Below are positions 8,921-16,744 of a stretch of 33,305 nt of DNA, one piece after another; positions within the stretch are counted from its first letter, which is position 1; the number at the start of each line of letters is the position of its first letter. Location of the stretch: NCBI GenBank assembly GCA_903852325.1, contig CAINQO010000082.1, forward strand, positions 1 through 33,305, written 5' to 3'. The notes beneath the pieces are model-generated. The model was not told the DNA's origin and did no database searches. It saw nothing but the letters and a program-made list of their open reading frames with translations. Made by a program: the position numbers and the translations under genes. This stretch comes from Candidatus Omnitrophota bacterium. GTDB taxonomy: Bacteria > Omnitrophota > Gorgyraeia > Gygaellales > Profunditerraquicolaceae.

Positions 8921-9727
8921 ATGGAGATCGAAGACAAGCTAAACCGGCTTAAGCGTTTAATCCGGGGATATAAATCAGCGCTGGTGGCGTTTTCCGGGGG
9001 ACAGGACAGCGCATTTTTACTTAAAATGTGCAGTCTGGTTTTACCGCCGGAAAAACTTCTGGCGGTCACCGCGGTTTCCGCCACTTATCCGCAAGGGGAG
9101 CTGGACAAAGCCCGGAGCCTGGCCAAACAAATCGGCTGCCGGCTTAAAGTGATCCGGACCGAGGAATTGCGCGACAAAAGATTTACGGAGAATTCCGTTT
9201 CGCGTTGTTATTTTTGCAAGCAGGAGCTCTTTTCAAAATTAATTACGCTGGCCCGGGAAAATAAGCTGAATTTTGTCCTGGAGGCCGGGAATATTTCGGA
9301 TAAAAAGGATTACCGGCCGGGGAATATCGCTAAGCGTAAACTAAAAATAGAATCACCTTTACTCCGGGCGGGTTTTACCAAAAACGATATCCGCCGGGTA
9401 AGTAAAAAAATGGGGCTATCCAGCTGGAATAAGCCCAGCCTGGCCTGTTTGGCTTCGCGCGTTCCCTACGGGACCAGGATCACCTCCGGGCTGCTCAGGC
9501 GTATTGACCGGGGGGAAAGTTATCTGCGCCGCCTCGGCTTTGCGCAGGTGCGCCTGCGGCACCATCAGGAGCTTTGCCGAATCGAAGTCGATAAAAGCGA
9601 ACTGCGCCGGCTGCTCGGTAAACGCCGGATGATCACCGGTAAATTAAAAGATTTAGGGTATAATTACGTTACCGTTGACTTGCAGGGTTACCGCACGGGA
9701 AGCTTAAATGAGGTGATTGGGAGATGA
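8921..9727 (+). CDS. LarE-like ATP-dependent sulfur-transferase (PP-loop)
   Basis: PP-loop SGGQDSAFLLKM; RCYFCKQELF CxxC plus SLACLASRVPYG Cys, giving the three-cysteine pattern of Fe-S LarE types. Confidence 0.8.
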   Translation: MEIEDKLNRLKRLIRGYKSALVAFSGGQDSAFLLKMCSLVLPPEKLLAVTAVSATYPQGELDKARSLAKQIGCRLKVIRTEELRDKRFTENSVSRCYFCKQELFSKLITLARENKLNFVLEAGNISDKKDYRPGNIAKRKLKIESPLLRAGFTKNDIRRVSKKMGLSSWNKPSLACLASRVPYGTRITSGLLRRIDRGESYLRRLGFAQVRLRHHQELCRIEVDKSELRRLLGKRRMITGKLKDLGYNYVTVDLQGYRTGSLNEVIGR

Positions 9728-9802
9728 ATCCCGCACCTTCTAATTATTGTCATATTTTAGTCATATAGTTTATAGATTGAATTAAGAAAGAAGGTGCGGG
9801 AT
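9728..9802 (+). promoter_or_regulatory. Hairpin element A sequestering RBS/start codon of the downstream cysteine desulfurase gene
   Basis: Perfect 14-bp inverted repeat ATCCCGCACCTTCT (9728-9741) / AGAAGGTGCGGGAT (9789-9802); 5' arm starts right after the upstream stop codon, 3' arm runs into ATG at 9801. Confidence 0.75.
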
Positions 9803-10961
9803 GAAAAAAGTATATTTAGATTACGCCGCCACTACTCCCTGCGACCCGGAAGTGGTCGCGGCGATGACCCCATATTTTTTCGATAAATTCGGTAACGCCT
9901 CCAGCCTGCATGCTTACGGCCAGGAGGCAAAGAAAGCTTTAGAGGATAGCCGGCAAACGCTGGCGGATTTTATCGGCGCCCAGCCGGAAGAGATCGTGTT
10001 TACCTCCGGCGGCACGGAATCGGATAATTACGCGCTTCTGGGAACAGCTTATGCTTTGCAAAAAAAAGGTGACCATATCATTACCTCGGCGATCGAACAC
10101 CACGCGATCAGCGAGCCGGCCGGATTTCTGGAAAAAAACGGCTTTAAGGTCACTTATCTGCCCGTAAACAAGGACGGCCTGGTCTCCGCTGAGGATTTGA
10201 AAAAAGCGGTCACCGATAAAACTATTCTGGTCAGTATTATGCACGCCAATAATGAAATCGGCACCCTGCAGCCGATCGCCGAACTGGGAAAGATTACCCG
10301 GGCAAAAGGGATTTATTTTCATACCGATGCGGTGCAGACGGTCGGGCATATTCCCATAAATGTTGATGCGCTTAATGTCGACATGCTTTCTCTTTCCGCG
10401 CACAAATTTTACGGGCCAAAGGGTGTCGGGGCATTATATGTCCGTAAAGGTACCCGCCTGCAGACGTTTATGCGCGGCGGTGACCAGGAAAAAGGGAGAA
10501 GGGCCTCAACGCACAATACCCCCGGCATCTTCGGCTTGGCAAAAGCCCTTGAGCTGTGCCGGGATAAAATGCAGGAAGAAATTAAATTTCAAACCGCTTT
10601 ACGGGACCGGTTGATCAAGGAGATCCCTCTTAAAATACCCCAGGTCAGGCTTAACGGTCATCCCAGCCTAAGGCTTCCCAACAATGTAAATTTTTCCATT
10701 AAATATATCGAAGGGGAATCGATCCTTTTAACCCTTGATCTTTTAGGCATTGCCTGTTCCACCGGTTCGGCCTGTACCTCCAGCTCCCTGGAGCCTTCGC
10801 ACGTGCTGCTGGCGATCGGCCTGGACCACGAGACTGCGCACGGCTCCCTGCGGATCACGATGGGGCGCTGGACCAAGGAAAGCGATATCGATTATCTTCT
10901 GGAAAAATTACCTCCGGTGGTGGAAAAACTACGCGCGATGTCCCCCCTTTATGAAAAATAA
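9801..10961 (+). CDS. Cysteine desulfurase (NifS/IscS family)
   Basis: VYLDYAATTPCDPEV; EIVFTSGGTESDNYAL; SLSAHKFYGPKGVGALYVRKG; CSTGSACTSSSLEPSHVL. Confidence 0.93.
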   Translation: MKKVYLDYAATTPCDPEVVAAMTPYFFDKFGNASSLHAYGQEAKKALEDSRQTLADFIGAQPEEIVFTSGGTESDNYALLGTAYALQKKGDHIITSAIEHHAISEPAGFLEKNGFKVTYLPVNKDGLVSAEDLKKAVTDKTILVSIMHANNEIGTLQPIAELGKITRAKGIYFHTDAVQTVGHIPINVDALNVDMLSLSAHKFYGPKGVGALYVRKGTRLQTFMRGGDQEKGRRASTHNTPGIFGLAKALELCRDKMQEEIKFQTALRDRLIKEIPLKIPQVRLNGHPSLRLPNNVNFSIKYIEGESILLTLDLLGIACSTGSACTSSSLEPSHVLLAIGLDHETAHGSLRITMGRWTKESDIDYLLEKLPPVVEKLRAMSPLYEK

Positions 10962-11991
10962 TTTACCAAAACTGGGTAAAATCCATCCGGATTTTTTTAA
11001 CCGGTATATCTACCGCAAATTAGGCCGGCCGGACCGGGCGATTATCGTCGGCCCGCAAAACGGGGTGGATTTCGGGGTAGTGGACCTGGGTTCCCGGGTA
11101 ATGGTCCTGTCCACCGACCCGTTTTTTATCGCCAAAGAATTGGGGATGGAAAAAGCCGCCTGGTTTGCCGTGCATATTATTGCCAGTGATGTGGCGGTAA
11201 GCGGGATCGCCCCGCAATACCTGGCGATCGACCTTAACCTGCCGCCTCAGATGAAGGAAGCGGAACTGGTCCGGATGTGGAATGCGGTCGACCGGGAGTG
11301 TAAAAAATTAAAGATCAGCGTGGTTACCGGGCATACCGCCCGCTATGCCGGGTGCAATTATCCGATGGTAGGAGGAGGGACGATGTTCGGCCTGGGCGCA
11401 AAAAAAGAGTTGATCAATCCGTGCGCCAAAGTTGGGGATGCGATCATTGTTACCAAAGGGCCGGCGATCGAAACCACCGGTTTGATGTCCGCTTATTTCC
11501 CGGAAGTTTTGCGAGCCCGGTTCGGAAAATCTTTTGTCAGGCGGGCGCAGGATATTTTTTATCAAATGTCTACGGTCAAGGATGCGGCGGTCGCTGCTTC
11601 CTGCGGCGGGGTTACCGCGATGCACGACGCTACCGAGTGCGGGGTTTGGGGCGGGCTTTTTGAGATTGCCCAGCACAGCCGGGTGGGGATGCGTATTGAA
11701 TTAAATAAAATAATCATTCAGGAGGAGGTCCGCCTGTCCTGTGAGTGCTTTGGGATCGATCCTTACAAGTCCATCAGTGAGGGGACCCTTTTGGCTACGG
11801 CCGCCAAGCAAAAAGCAGGGGCGATTGTCAAGGCGCTGGAGAAGGCCGGGATCCCCGCCAGCATCGTCGGAGAGGTTACGGCGAGGGAAAAAGGGATGCG
11901 GGTTTTTGACGGAGAGAACAGCGTTGAACTTAAACATCCCCGGATCGACCCGTTTTGGGGCAAGTTTGAAGAATATCTGAAAAAGAAATGA
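10951..11991 (+). CDS. AIR synthase-related / HypE-like protein
   Basis: PurM/HypE-like: DLGSRVMVLSTDPFF, ASDVAVSGIAPQYLAIDLNLPP, MVGGGTMFGLG, HDATECGVWGGLFEIA; overlaps the desulfurase stop. Confidence 0.75.
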   Translation: MKNNLPKLGKIHPDFFNRYIYRKLGRPDRAIIVGPQNGVDFGVVDLGSRVMVLSTDPFFIAKELGMEKAAWFAVHIIASDVAVSGIAPQYLAIDLNLPPQMKEAELVRMWNAVDRECKKLKISVVTGHTARYAGCNYPMVGGGTMFGLGAKKELINPCAKVGDAIIVTKGPAIETTGLMSAYFPEVLRARFGKSFVRRAQDIFYQMSTVKDAAVAASCGGVTAMHDATECGVWGGLFEIAQHSRVGMRIELNKIIIQEEVRLSCECFGIDPYKSISEGTLLATAAKQKAGAIVKALEKAGIPASIVGEVTAREKGMRVFDGENSVELKHPRIDPFWGKFEEYLKKK

Positions 11992-12944
11992 AAGAGAAAA
12001 TACTCGACTATTTAAATAAGAAGCACGATTATCTTTCCGGTGATCAGATCGCCAAACACCTGGGGATCAGCCGCCAGGGGCTCTGGAAACACATCCAGGA
12101 ATTAAAGGATGCCGGTTATGAAATCGCGGCAGTCCCGCATTTAGGGTATCGCCTCGAATCCTGCCCGGACCGGCTTTTTGTTTTTGAGGTCCAGCGCAAC
12201 CTGGGCACCCGGTTTATCGGAAAAAAGATCGATTATTTCGATTCCTTGAGCTCGACGATGGACCAGGCGATGGCGCTGGGGATGCACGGCGCTGCCGACG
12301 GCAGTTTGGTCCTGGCGGAAACGCAGACCAAGGGGCGCGGCAGGCTGGGCCGGGACTGGCTTTCCCCCAAATACAAAGGGATTTATCTTTCTCTGGTTTT
12401 GCGGCCGAAAATTTCCCCTTCCGCCTGCCCGATATTGACCTTAATGAGCGCGGTGAGTATTTGCGAGGCGCTCAAGGAGTCTGCCGGTTTAGAGGCGCAG
12501 ATCAAATGGCCCAATGATGTTTTGATCCACGGTAAAAAAGCCGCCGGAATCCTGACGGAAATGAACGCGGAAACGGATAAAGTAAATTTTGTGGTTATCG
12601 GTATCGGGTTAAACGTGAACAATGATAAAAAATCCCTGCTTTCGCACGCTACCTCCTTAAAAGAAGAGACGGGAGAGGAATTGAGCCGCGTGGCTTTACT
12701 GCAGGAGTTCCTGCGCAAGGTGGAGCACAATTATCTGCATTTGCAGGATAAGGGGGCGCGGGAGATCATCGAAAAATGGCGTAGTTTTAACCTGACCCTG
12801 GGCACGCGGGTCAAGGTGGATTATCTCAATAAACATATCGAAGGCCAGGCCGCCGATATCGATTCCGACGGGGCGCTGCTTATCCGCAAGGATTCCGGCC
12901 TCATCCAAAAGGTCTCCAGCGGGGATGTGACCGCCTGCCGTTAA
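11988..12944 (+). CDS. birA: Bifunctional biotin-[acetyl-CoA-carboxylase] ligase / biotin operon repressor
   Basis: N-terminal HTH (SGDQIAKHLGISRQGLWKHIQELKDAGYEI) plus ligase motifs ETQTKGRGRLGRDW and IKWPNDVLIHGKKAAGILTEM. Confidence 0.93.
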   Translation: MKEKILDYLNKKHDYLSGDQIAKHLGISRQGLWKHIQELKDAGYEIAAVPHLGYRLESCPDRLFVFEVQRNLGTRFIGKKIDYFDSLSSTMDQAMALGMHGAADGSLVLAETQTKGRGRLGRDWLSPKYKGIYLSLVLRPKISPSACPILTLMSAVSICEALKESAGLEAQIKWPNDVLIHGKKAAGILTEMNAETDKVNFVVIGIGLNVNNDKKSLLSHATSLKEETGEELSRVALLQEFLRKVEHNYLHLQDKGAREIIEKWRSFNLTLGTRVKVDYLNKHIEGQAADIDSDGALLIRKDSGLIQKVSSGDVTACR

Positions 12945-12956
12945 AAGCGCAAAACA

Positions 12957-13009
12957 ATGTAAACCATTTATATTTTATAAGTTGACAATTCATTCCGCCG
13001 CTTTATAAT
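12957..13009 (+). promoter_or_regulatory. Promoter with candidate BirA operator overlapping the -35
   Basis: TTGACA (12982-12987), 16 nt, TATAAT (13004-13009); operator-like ATGTAAACC (12957-12965) - N14 - AGTTGACAA (12980-12988). Confidence 0.6.
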
Positions 13010-13015
13010 TAGCTT

Positions 13016-14809
13016 ATGTTCAAGCTTAAAATAAAGCGGTTTTTTATTTTTTCTATCCTTTTCCTGTCCTTTCCCCGCTGTTCTTTCTGCCGGGAGCCCG
13101 ATCCCCAGGAACTGGAAACACTGGTGATTACTAAGGAAAAATCATTTTTATTCAGCGGTTCCTCCGCCCGCCCGGAGCAGGCAGGCGCTTTCCATTACCA
13201 GTCCGCGCTGGAAACGCTGGCCGGTTTACCTGTCGACCTGGAAAGCCGGGCCCTGGCCGGCGGGATACAGTCGGATTTCTCTCTGCGCGGCTCTACCTTT
13301 TCGCAGGTATTGATCCTGCTTAACGGGCAAAGGATCAATGATCCTCAGACCGCCCACCATAATTCCGATATCCCTTTTACCAAGGAAGACATTAAAAGAA
13401 TAGAGGTTATTCCCGGGGCGGGCTCCGCATTATTCGGGCCGGATGCTATTGCCGGAGCGGTCGACTTTGTGCTGCAGCCCCCGAAAGAAAGGAAAATAGT
13501 TCTGGAGTCTGCGGCGGGCACAAGGCATAGCGGTTACGGACTGCTCAGCGTGGGAGATAAAGTCAAGGATTTCGGCTTTAGGTTTTCGGTCGAAGAGGCT
13601 AAGTCCGGAGGTTTCCGTTATGACACGGATTTTGAAAAATTTACCGCTTCGTTAGCCACCCGCTGGGAGTTGCCGCTGGGCAGCTGGGAGAACGATTTTG
13701 GTTACCAGCGCAAAGCTTTCGGGGCGTATGATTTTTACACTCCGGGCTTAGGGTACCCGTCTTTTGAGTGGACCCGGACCTACCTTTTTAACAGCGGCTT
13801 GAGTTTAGAAAAAGACGGTATATTGGTCAAGCCGAATTTTCTCTGGCGCAGGCATTTTGATAAATTCGCCCTTAACCGCAACCTCGCCAGTTACAATGAT
13901 CACCATACGGATATGTTTGTCCCGGGAATTTATTTCCAGAAGGAAGCCGGGGTTCTGGGGAAAACCGGGATCGGTTTAGAGTGGGGACAGGAGAGGATCA
14001 TCTCGAGCAATCTAGGCAAGCACACCCGCGATTACCGGAGCATATATTTAGATGACAGCGCTGCGCTTAGCGACCGGGTCGATCTTGGTTTTTCTTTGCG
14101 CCTGGATGATTTTTCCGATTTCCGGCAGGCTTATACCGGCTCCGCTAATCTTAAATTCAAGTTGAATGCCGCCACGGCGCTCAATCTAGGGATTTCCCGC
14201 AGCTTACGCATCCCGTCATTCACGGAACTTTACTATAATGACCCGACGACCCTGGGCAATCCTGATCTTGCCCCGGAAAAGGCCTGGAACTATCAGGCGG
14301 GGTTGGAATATAAACAGGAGGGTTATTCCAGCGGGTTGGTTTTTTTCTTCCGGCAGGAAAATAAAATGATCGATTGGGTCAAAAAGGACCCTGCCGTAAA
14401 ATGGCAGCCGCGTAATTTTACTGCGGATAATGTTTTCGGCTTGGAATATTCGCTGCACAAAACATTCAACCGCCTGTTCAGTCTGGATGCCAACTATACC
14501 TACACCGATAAAGTGGTCGACCGCCAGGGGTATCTTTATAAATACGGGCTGAATTATGCCCGCCATCTAGCGCGTACGGTATTTAATTTTGATCTGCCTT
14601 TCGGCAGGCAGGAAATAGGGCTTGATTATAAACAGCAGCCCGGCCGGCGCGGTTGGCTGTTACTGAACGCCGGATTAAATTACGCTTTGAACAAAAACAC
14701 CGATATTTTTATAAACGCGGCCAATATCTTCAATGTGGAATACCAGGATATTCCCGGTATTCCCCAGTCCGGCAGGAGCGTGCAGGCGGGCCTGAGATGG
14801 GAATGGTAA
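13016..14809 (+). CDS. TonB-dependent outer-membrane receptor (BtuB/FepA-like plug and barrel)
   Basis: Signal peptide; TonB-box-like ETLVITKEK; plug motifs SDFSLRGSTFSQVLILLNGQRINDPQT and IKRIEVIPGAGSALFGPDAIAGAVDFVL; C-terminal barrel ending ...GLRWEW. Confidence 0.9.
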   Translation: MFKLKIKRFFIFSILFLSFPRCSFCREPDPQELETLVITKEKSFLFSGSSARPEQAGAFHYQSALETLAGLPVDLESRALAGGIQSDFSLRGSTFSQVLILLNGQRINDPQTAHHNSDIPFTKEDIKRIEVIPGAGSALFGPDAIAGAVDFVLQPPKERKIVLESAAGTRHSGYGLLSVGDKVKDFGFRFSVEEAKSGGFRYDTDFEKFTASLATRWELPLGSWENDFGYQRKAFGAYDFYTPGLGYPSFEWTRTYLFNSGLSLEKDGILVKPNFLWRRHFDKFALNRNLASYNDHHTDMFVPGIYFQKEAGVLGKTGIGLEWGQERIISSNLGKHTRDYRSIYLDDSAALSDRVDLGFSLRLDDFSDFRQAYTGSANLKFKLNAATALNLGISRSLRIPSFTELYYNDPTTLGNPDLAPEKAWNYQAGLEYKQEGYSSGLVFFFRQENKMIDWVKKDPAVKWQPRNFTADNVFGLEYSLHKTFNRLFSLDANYTYTDKVVDRQGYLYKYGLNYARHLARTVFNFDLPFGRQEIGLDYKQQPGRRGWLLLNAGLNYALNKNTDIFINAANIFNVEYQDIPGIPQSGRSVQAGLRWEW

Positions 14810-14813
14810 CGCA

Positions 14814-14842
14814 TTGCTTTCCTCACTCCCCTGTTATATAAT
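14814..14842 (+). promoter_or_regulatory. Sigma70-type promoter
   Basis: TTGCTT (14814-14819), 17 nt spacer, TATAAT (14837-14842). Confidence 0.55.
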
Positions 14843-14876
14843 AAGCCAATTCCGCAATTAAAAAAAAGGGGGAGGG

Positions 14877-15167
14877 ATGTTTATCCACGTAGTTTTATTC
14901 GTCGTCAAGCCGGGTGAATTGGCAAAATACCGGAAAGATAGTTTGATGTGGGCCCGCCACGCCAGGAAAACTTGCGGGTTGCTCAGCTACAGGACAATGC
15001 GGCGCCTCGGATACAAGGACCAGTACGCTTCCGTCTACCAGTGGGCCAGGAAATCCGACCACGATCGTTTTATGCGTAAATACCATGATTGGCTGGTGGA
15101 CAAGTCTAAGGCTAAGGTCAAGGTTGTCGAATACTATAATCTTAAGCGAATCGACAAATTTAAATAG
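14877..15167 (+). CDS. Small protein resembling ABM (antibiotic-biosynthesis-monooxygenase)/dimeric alpha-beta barrel fold
   Basis: FIHVVLFVVKPGELAKYRKDSL...GLLSYRTMRR...YASVYQWARKSDHDRFM; RBS GGGGGAGGG. Confidence 0.5.
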   Translation: MFIHVVLFVVKPGELAKYRKDSLMWARHARKTCGLLSYRTMRRLGYKDQYASVYQWARKSDHDRFMRKYHDWLVDKSKAKVKVVEYYNLKRIDKFK

Positions 15168-15222
15168 GGTTTTTGCCGGCCTGCCGCTGGCCGCTAAAAC
15201 CGTCCGGATAAAAATATTTTTA

Positions 15223-15250
15223 TTGACAATCATCCGGATTATTATATAAT
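15223..15250 (+). promoter_or_regulatory. Strong consensus promoter of csp gene 1
   Basis: TTGACA (15223-15228), 16 nt, TATAAT (15245-15250). Confidence 0.8.
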
Positions 15251-15257
15251 TTTCAAA

Positions 15258-15349
15258 GTAGCGAACAAGGGAGTAGAAGTCTTCAACCGTAAGGAGAAAA
15301 GAATAAAACGCCTTACGGTTTTTTTTATTTTGCTCCCGTTTGAGGCTAC
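15258..15349 (+). promoter_or_regulatory. Structured csp leader with embedded terminator-like hairpin
   Basis: GTAGC 15258-15262/GCTAC 15345-15349; GGGAG 15269-15273/CTCCC 15333-15337; AACCGTAAGG 15285-15294/CCTTACGGTT 15311-15320, T8 run ending 15326. Confidence 0.7.
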
Positions 15350-15378
15350 AATTTCATGGAAAGGAGGAAATAGAACAA

Positions 15379-15579
15379 ATGGCAAAAGGCAAAGTAAAGT
15401 GGTTTTCCAATCAAAAGGGTTATGGTTTTATTACGCCTGAGAACGGGGCTGATGTGTTCGTGCATCACACCGCTATCCAGGGTGAAGGCTATAAGACTTT
15501 AGAGGAGGGCCAGGAAGTAGAGTTCGAGATCGAAAAAGGTCCTAAGGGTGAACAAGCTACTAAAGTAGTGAAGTTATAA
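15379..15579 (+). CDS. Cold-shock domain protein
   Basis: [33 protein letters not shown] (RNP motifs); RBS AAAGGAGG. Confidence 0.96.
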   Translation: MAKGKVKWFSNQKGYGFITPENGADVFVHHTAIQGEGYKTLEEGQEVEFEIEKGPKGEQATKVVKL

Positions 15580-15596
15580 CCTGTAAGGAATGAAAG

Positions 15597-15629
15597 AAAA
15601 GGGCCCGGCAGAATATGCTGGGCCCTTTT
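15597..15629 (+). terminator. Intrinsic terminator after csp gene 1
   Basis: AAAAGGGCCCGGCA GAATA TGCTGGGCCCTTTT. Confidence 0.85.
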
Positions 15630-15642
15630 CGCTTAAAGGGCG

Positions 15643-16743
15643 ATGAAAAATATAAAAAAACGCGTGGTCGTGGCAATGAGCGGAGGGGTGGATTCTTCGG
15701 TAGCCGCGGCTTTGCTTAAAGAGCAGGGTTATGAAGTGATCGGGCTGACGATGTGTTTTTCCACCGGGGCTTCGGCTTTCGGAAAAGATCCCTGGGAAAA
15801 ACAGGGGGGCAAGCCCGCCTGCTGCGGTTTAACCGGGATCGAAGACGCGCGCCTGGTCTGCCAGAAACTGGAGATCAGGCATTACGTATTGAATTTCAAT
15901 AAATTTTTTTATGAGGAAGTGATCCGGGATTTCTACCGCGAATACCTTGCCGGCCGTACCCCTAACCCCTGCGTGCGCTGCAATCAATTCATTAAGTTCG
16001 GCATTTTACTCAAAAAAGCGATGGCGCTGGAGGCGCAATTCCTGGCTACCGGACATTACGCCAGGATCGTAAAATCCCCGGGAGGCTATCTGCTCAAGAA
16101 GGCCAAAGACCCGCGCAAAGACCAATCTTATTTTCTCTACCGGTTGACCCAGGCGCAGCTTAAACGTGTAATCTTTCCTTTGGGAAATTTCAATAAAACT
16201 AAAGTCAGGGAGCTGGCAAGCGATTTTGGCCTGAAAGTGGCGCAGAAGCAGGACAGCCAGGAGATTTGTTTTGTCCCCGGCGGGAAATACGGAGAATTTA
16301 TCCAGGCCTCCGCAGGGGGAGAGGTTAAACCCGGAGATTTTGTCGGCCAGGACGGTAAGGCGCTTGGCCGCCACCGGGGGATAGCTTTTTATACCGTCGG
16401 CCAGCGCCACGGAATAGGGATTGCCGCCGGACATCCGCTTTACGTAACCCGGATCAACGCTAAAAATAACCAGGTTATCCTGGGCGGCCGGGAAACGGTT
16501 TATAAAAGGGAATTTACCGTAAAAGGCGGGCATTTCCTGGCTAAGCCTCCGAAAAAGAGAGTTGAGATTAAGGTGCGCATACGTTATAATCATAAAGAAG
16601 CGCGCGCCTTTGTTTACCCCGGAAAAAATCTTAAAGTTGTTTTCAAACAGCCACAGTTTGCGATTACCCCCGGTCAATCCGCGGTTTTTTACGATAAAGA
16701 CACGGTTTTAGGCGGAGGGATTATCCAAAAGGTTATCCGTTAA
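15643..16743 (+). CDS. mnmA: tRNA-specific 2-thiouridylase
   Basis: VVVAMSGGVDSSVAAALL; RTPNPCVRCNQFIKFG; ATGHYARI; DQSYFLYRL; DSQEICFV. Confidence 0.95.
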   Translation: MKNIKKRVVVAMSGGVDSSVAAALLKEQGYEVIGLTMCFSTGASAFGKDPWEKQGGKPACCGLTGIEDARLVCQKLEIRHYVLNFNKFFYEEVIRDFYREYLAGRTPNPCVRCNQFIKFGILLKKAMALEAQFLATGHYARIVKSPGGYLLKKAKDPRKDQSYFLYRLTQAQLKRVIFPLGNFNKTKVRELASDFGLKVAQKQDSQEICFVPGGKYGEFIQASAGGEVKPGDFVGQDGKALGRHRGIAFYTVGQRHGIGIAAGHPLYVTRINAKNNQVILGGRETVYKREFTVKGGHFLAKPPKKRVEIKVRIRYNHKEARAFVYPGKNLKVVFKQPQFAITPGQSAVFYDKDTVLGGGIIQKVIR

Positions 16744-16744
16744 A

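Noticed and set aside
10750-10950. N-terminal extension of the HypE-like ORF (start at 10750)
   Set aside because: It overlaps the conserved C-terminus of the cysteine desulfurase and is Arg/Pro-rich out-of-frame sequence; ATG at 10951 fits the family start.
13016-14809. Assigning the TonB receptor as BtuB (vitamin B12)
   Set aside because: No cobalamin riboswitch or B12 transport genes nearby and almost no 5' UTR; the BirA-like site points elsewhere, so substrate is left open.
16006-16677. 223-aa - strand ORF antisense to mnmA, and other long antisense ORFs (e.g. 4280-4816, 9939-10403, 7766-8197)
   Set aside because: They mirror well-supported + strand genes; translations are low-complexity or non-domain-like with no RBS context, as expected from codon bias.
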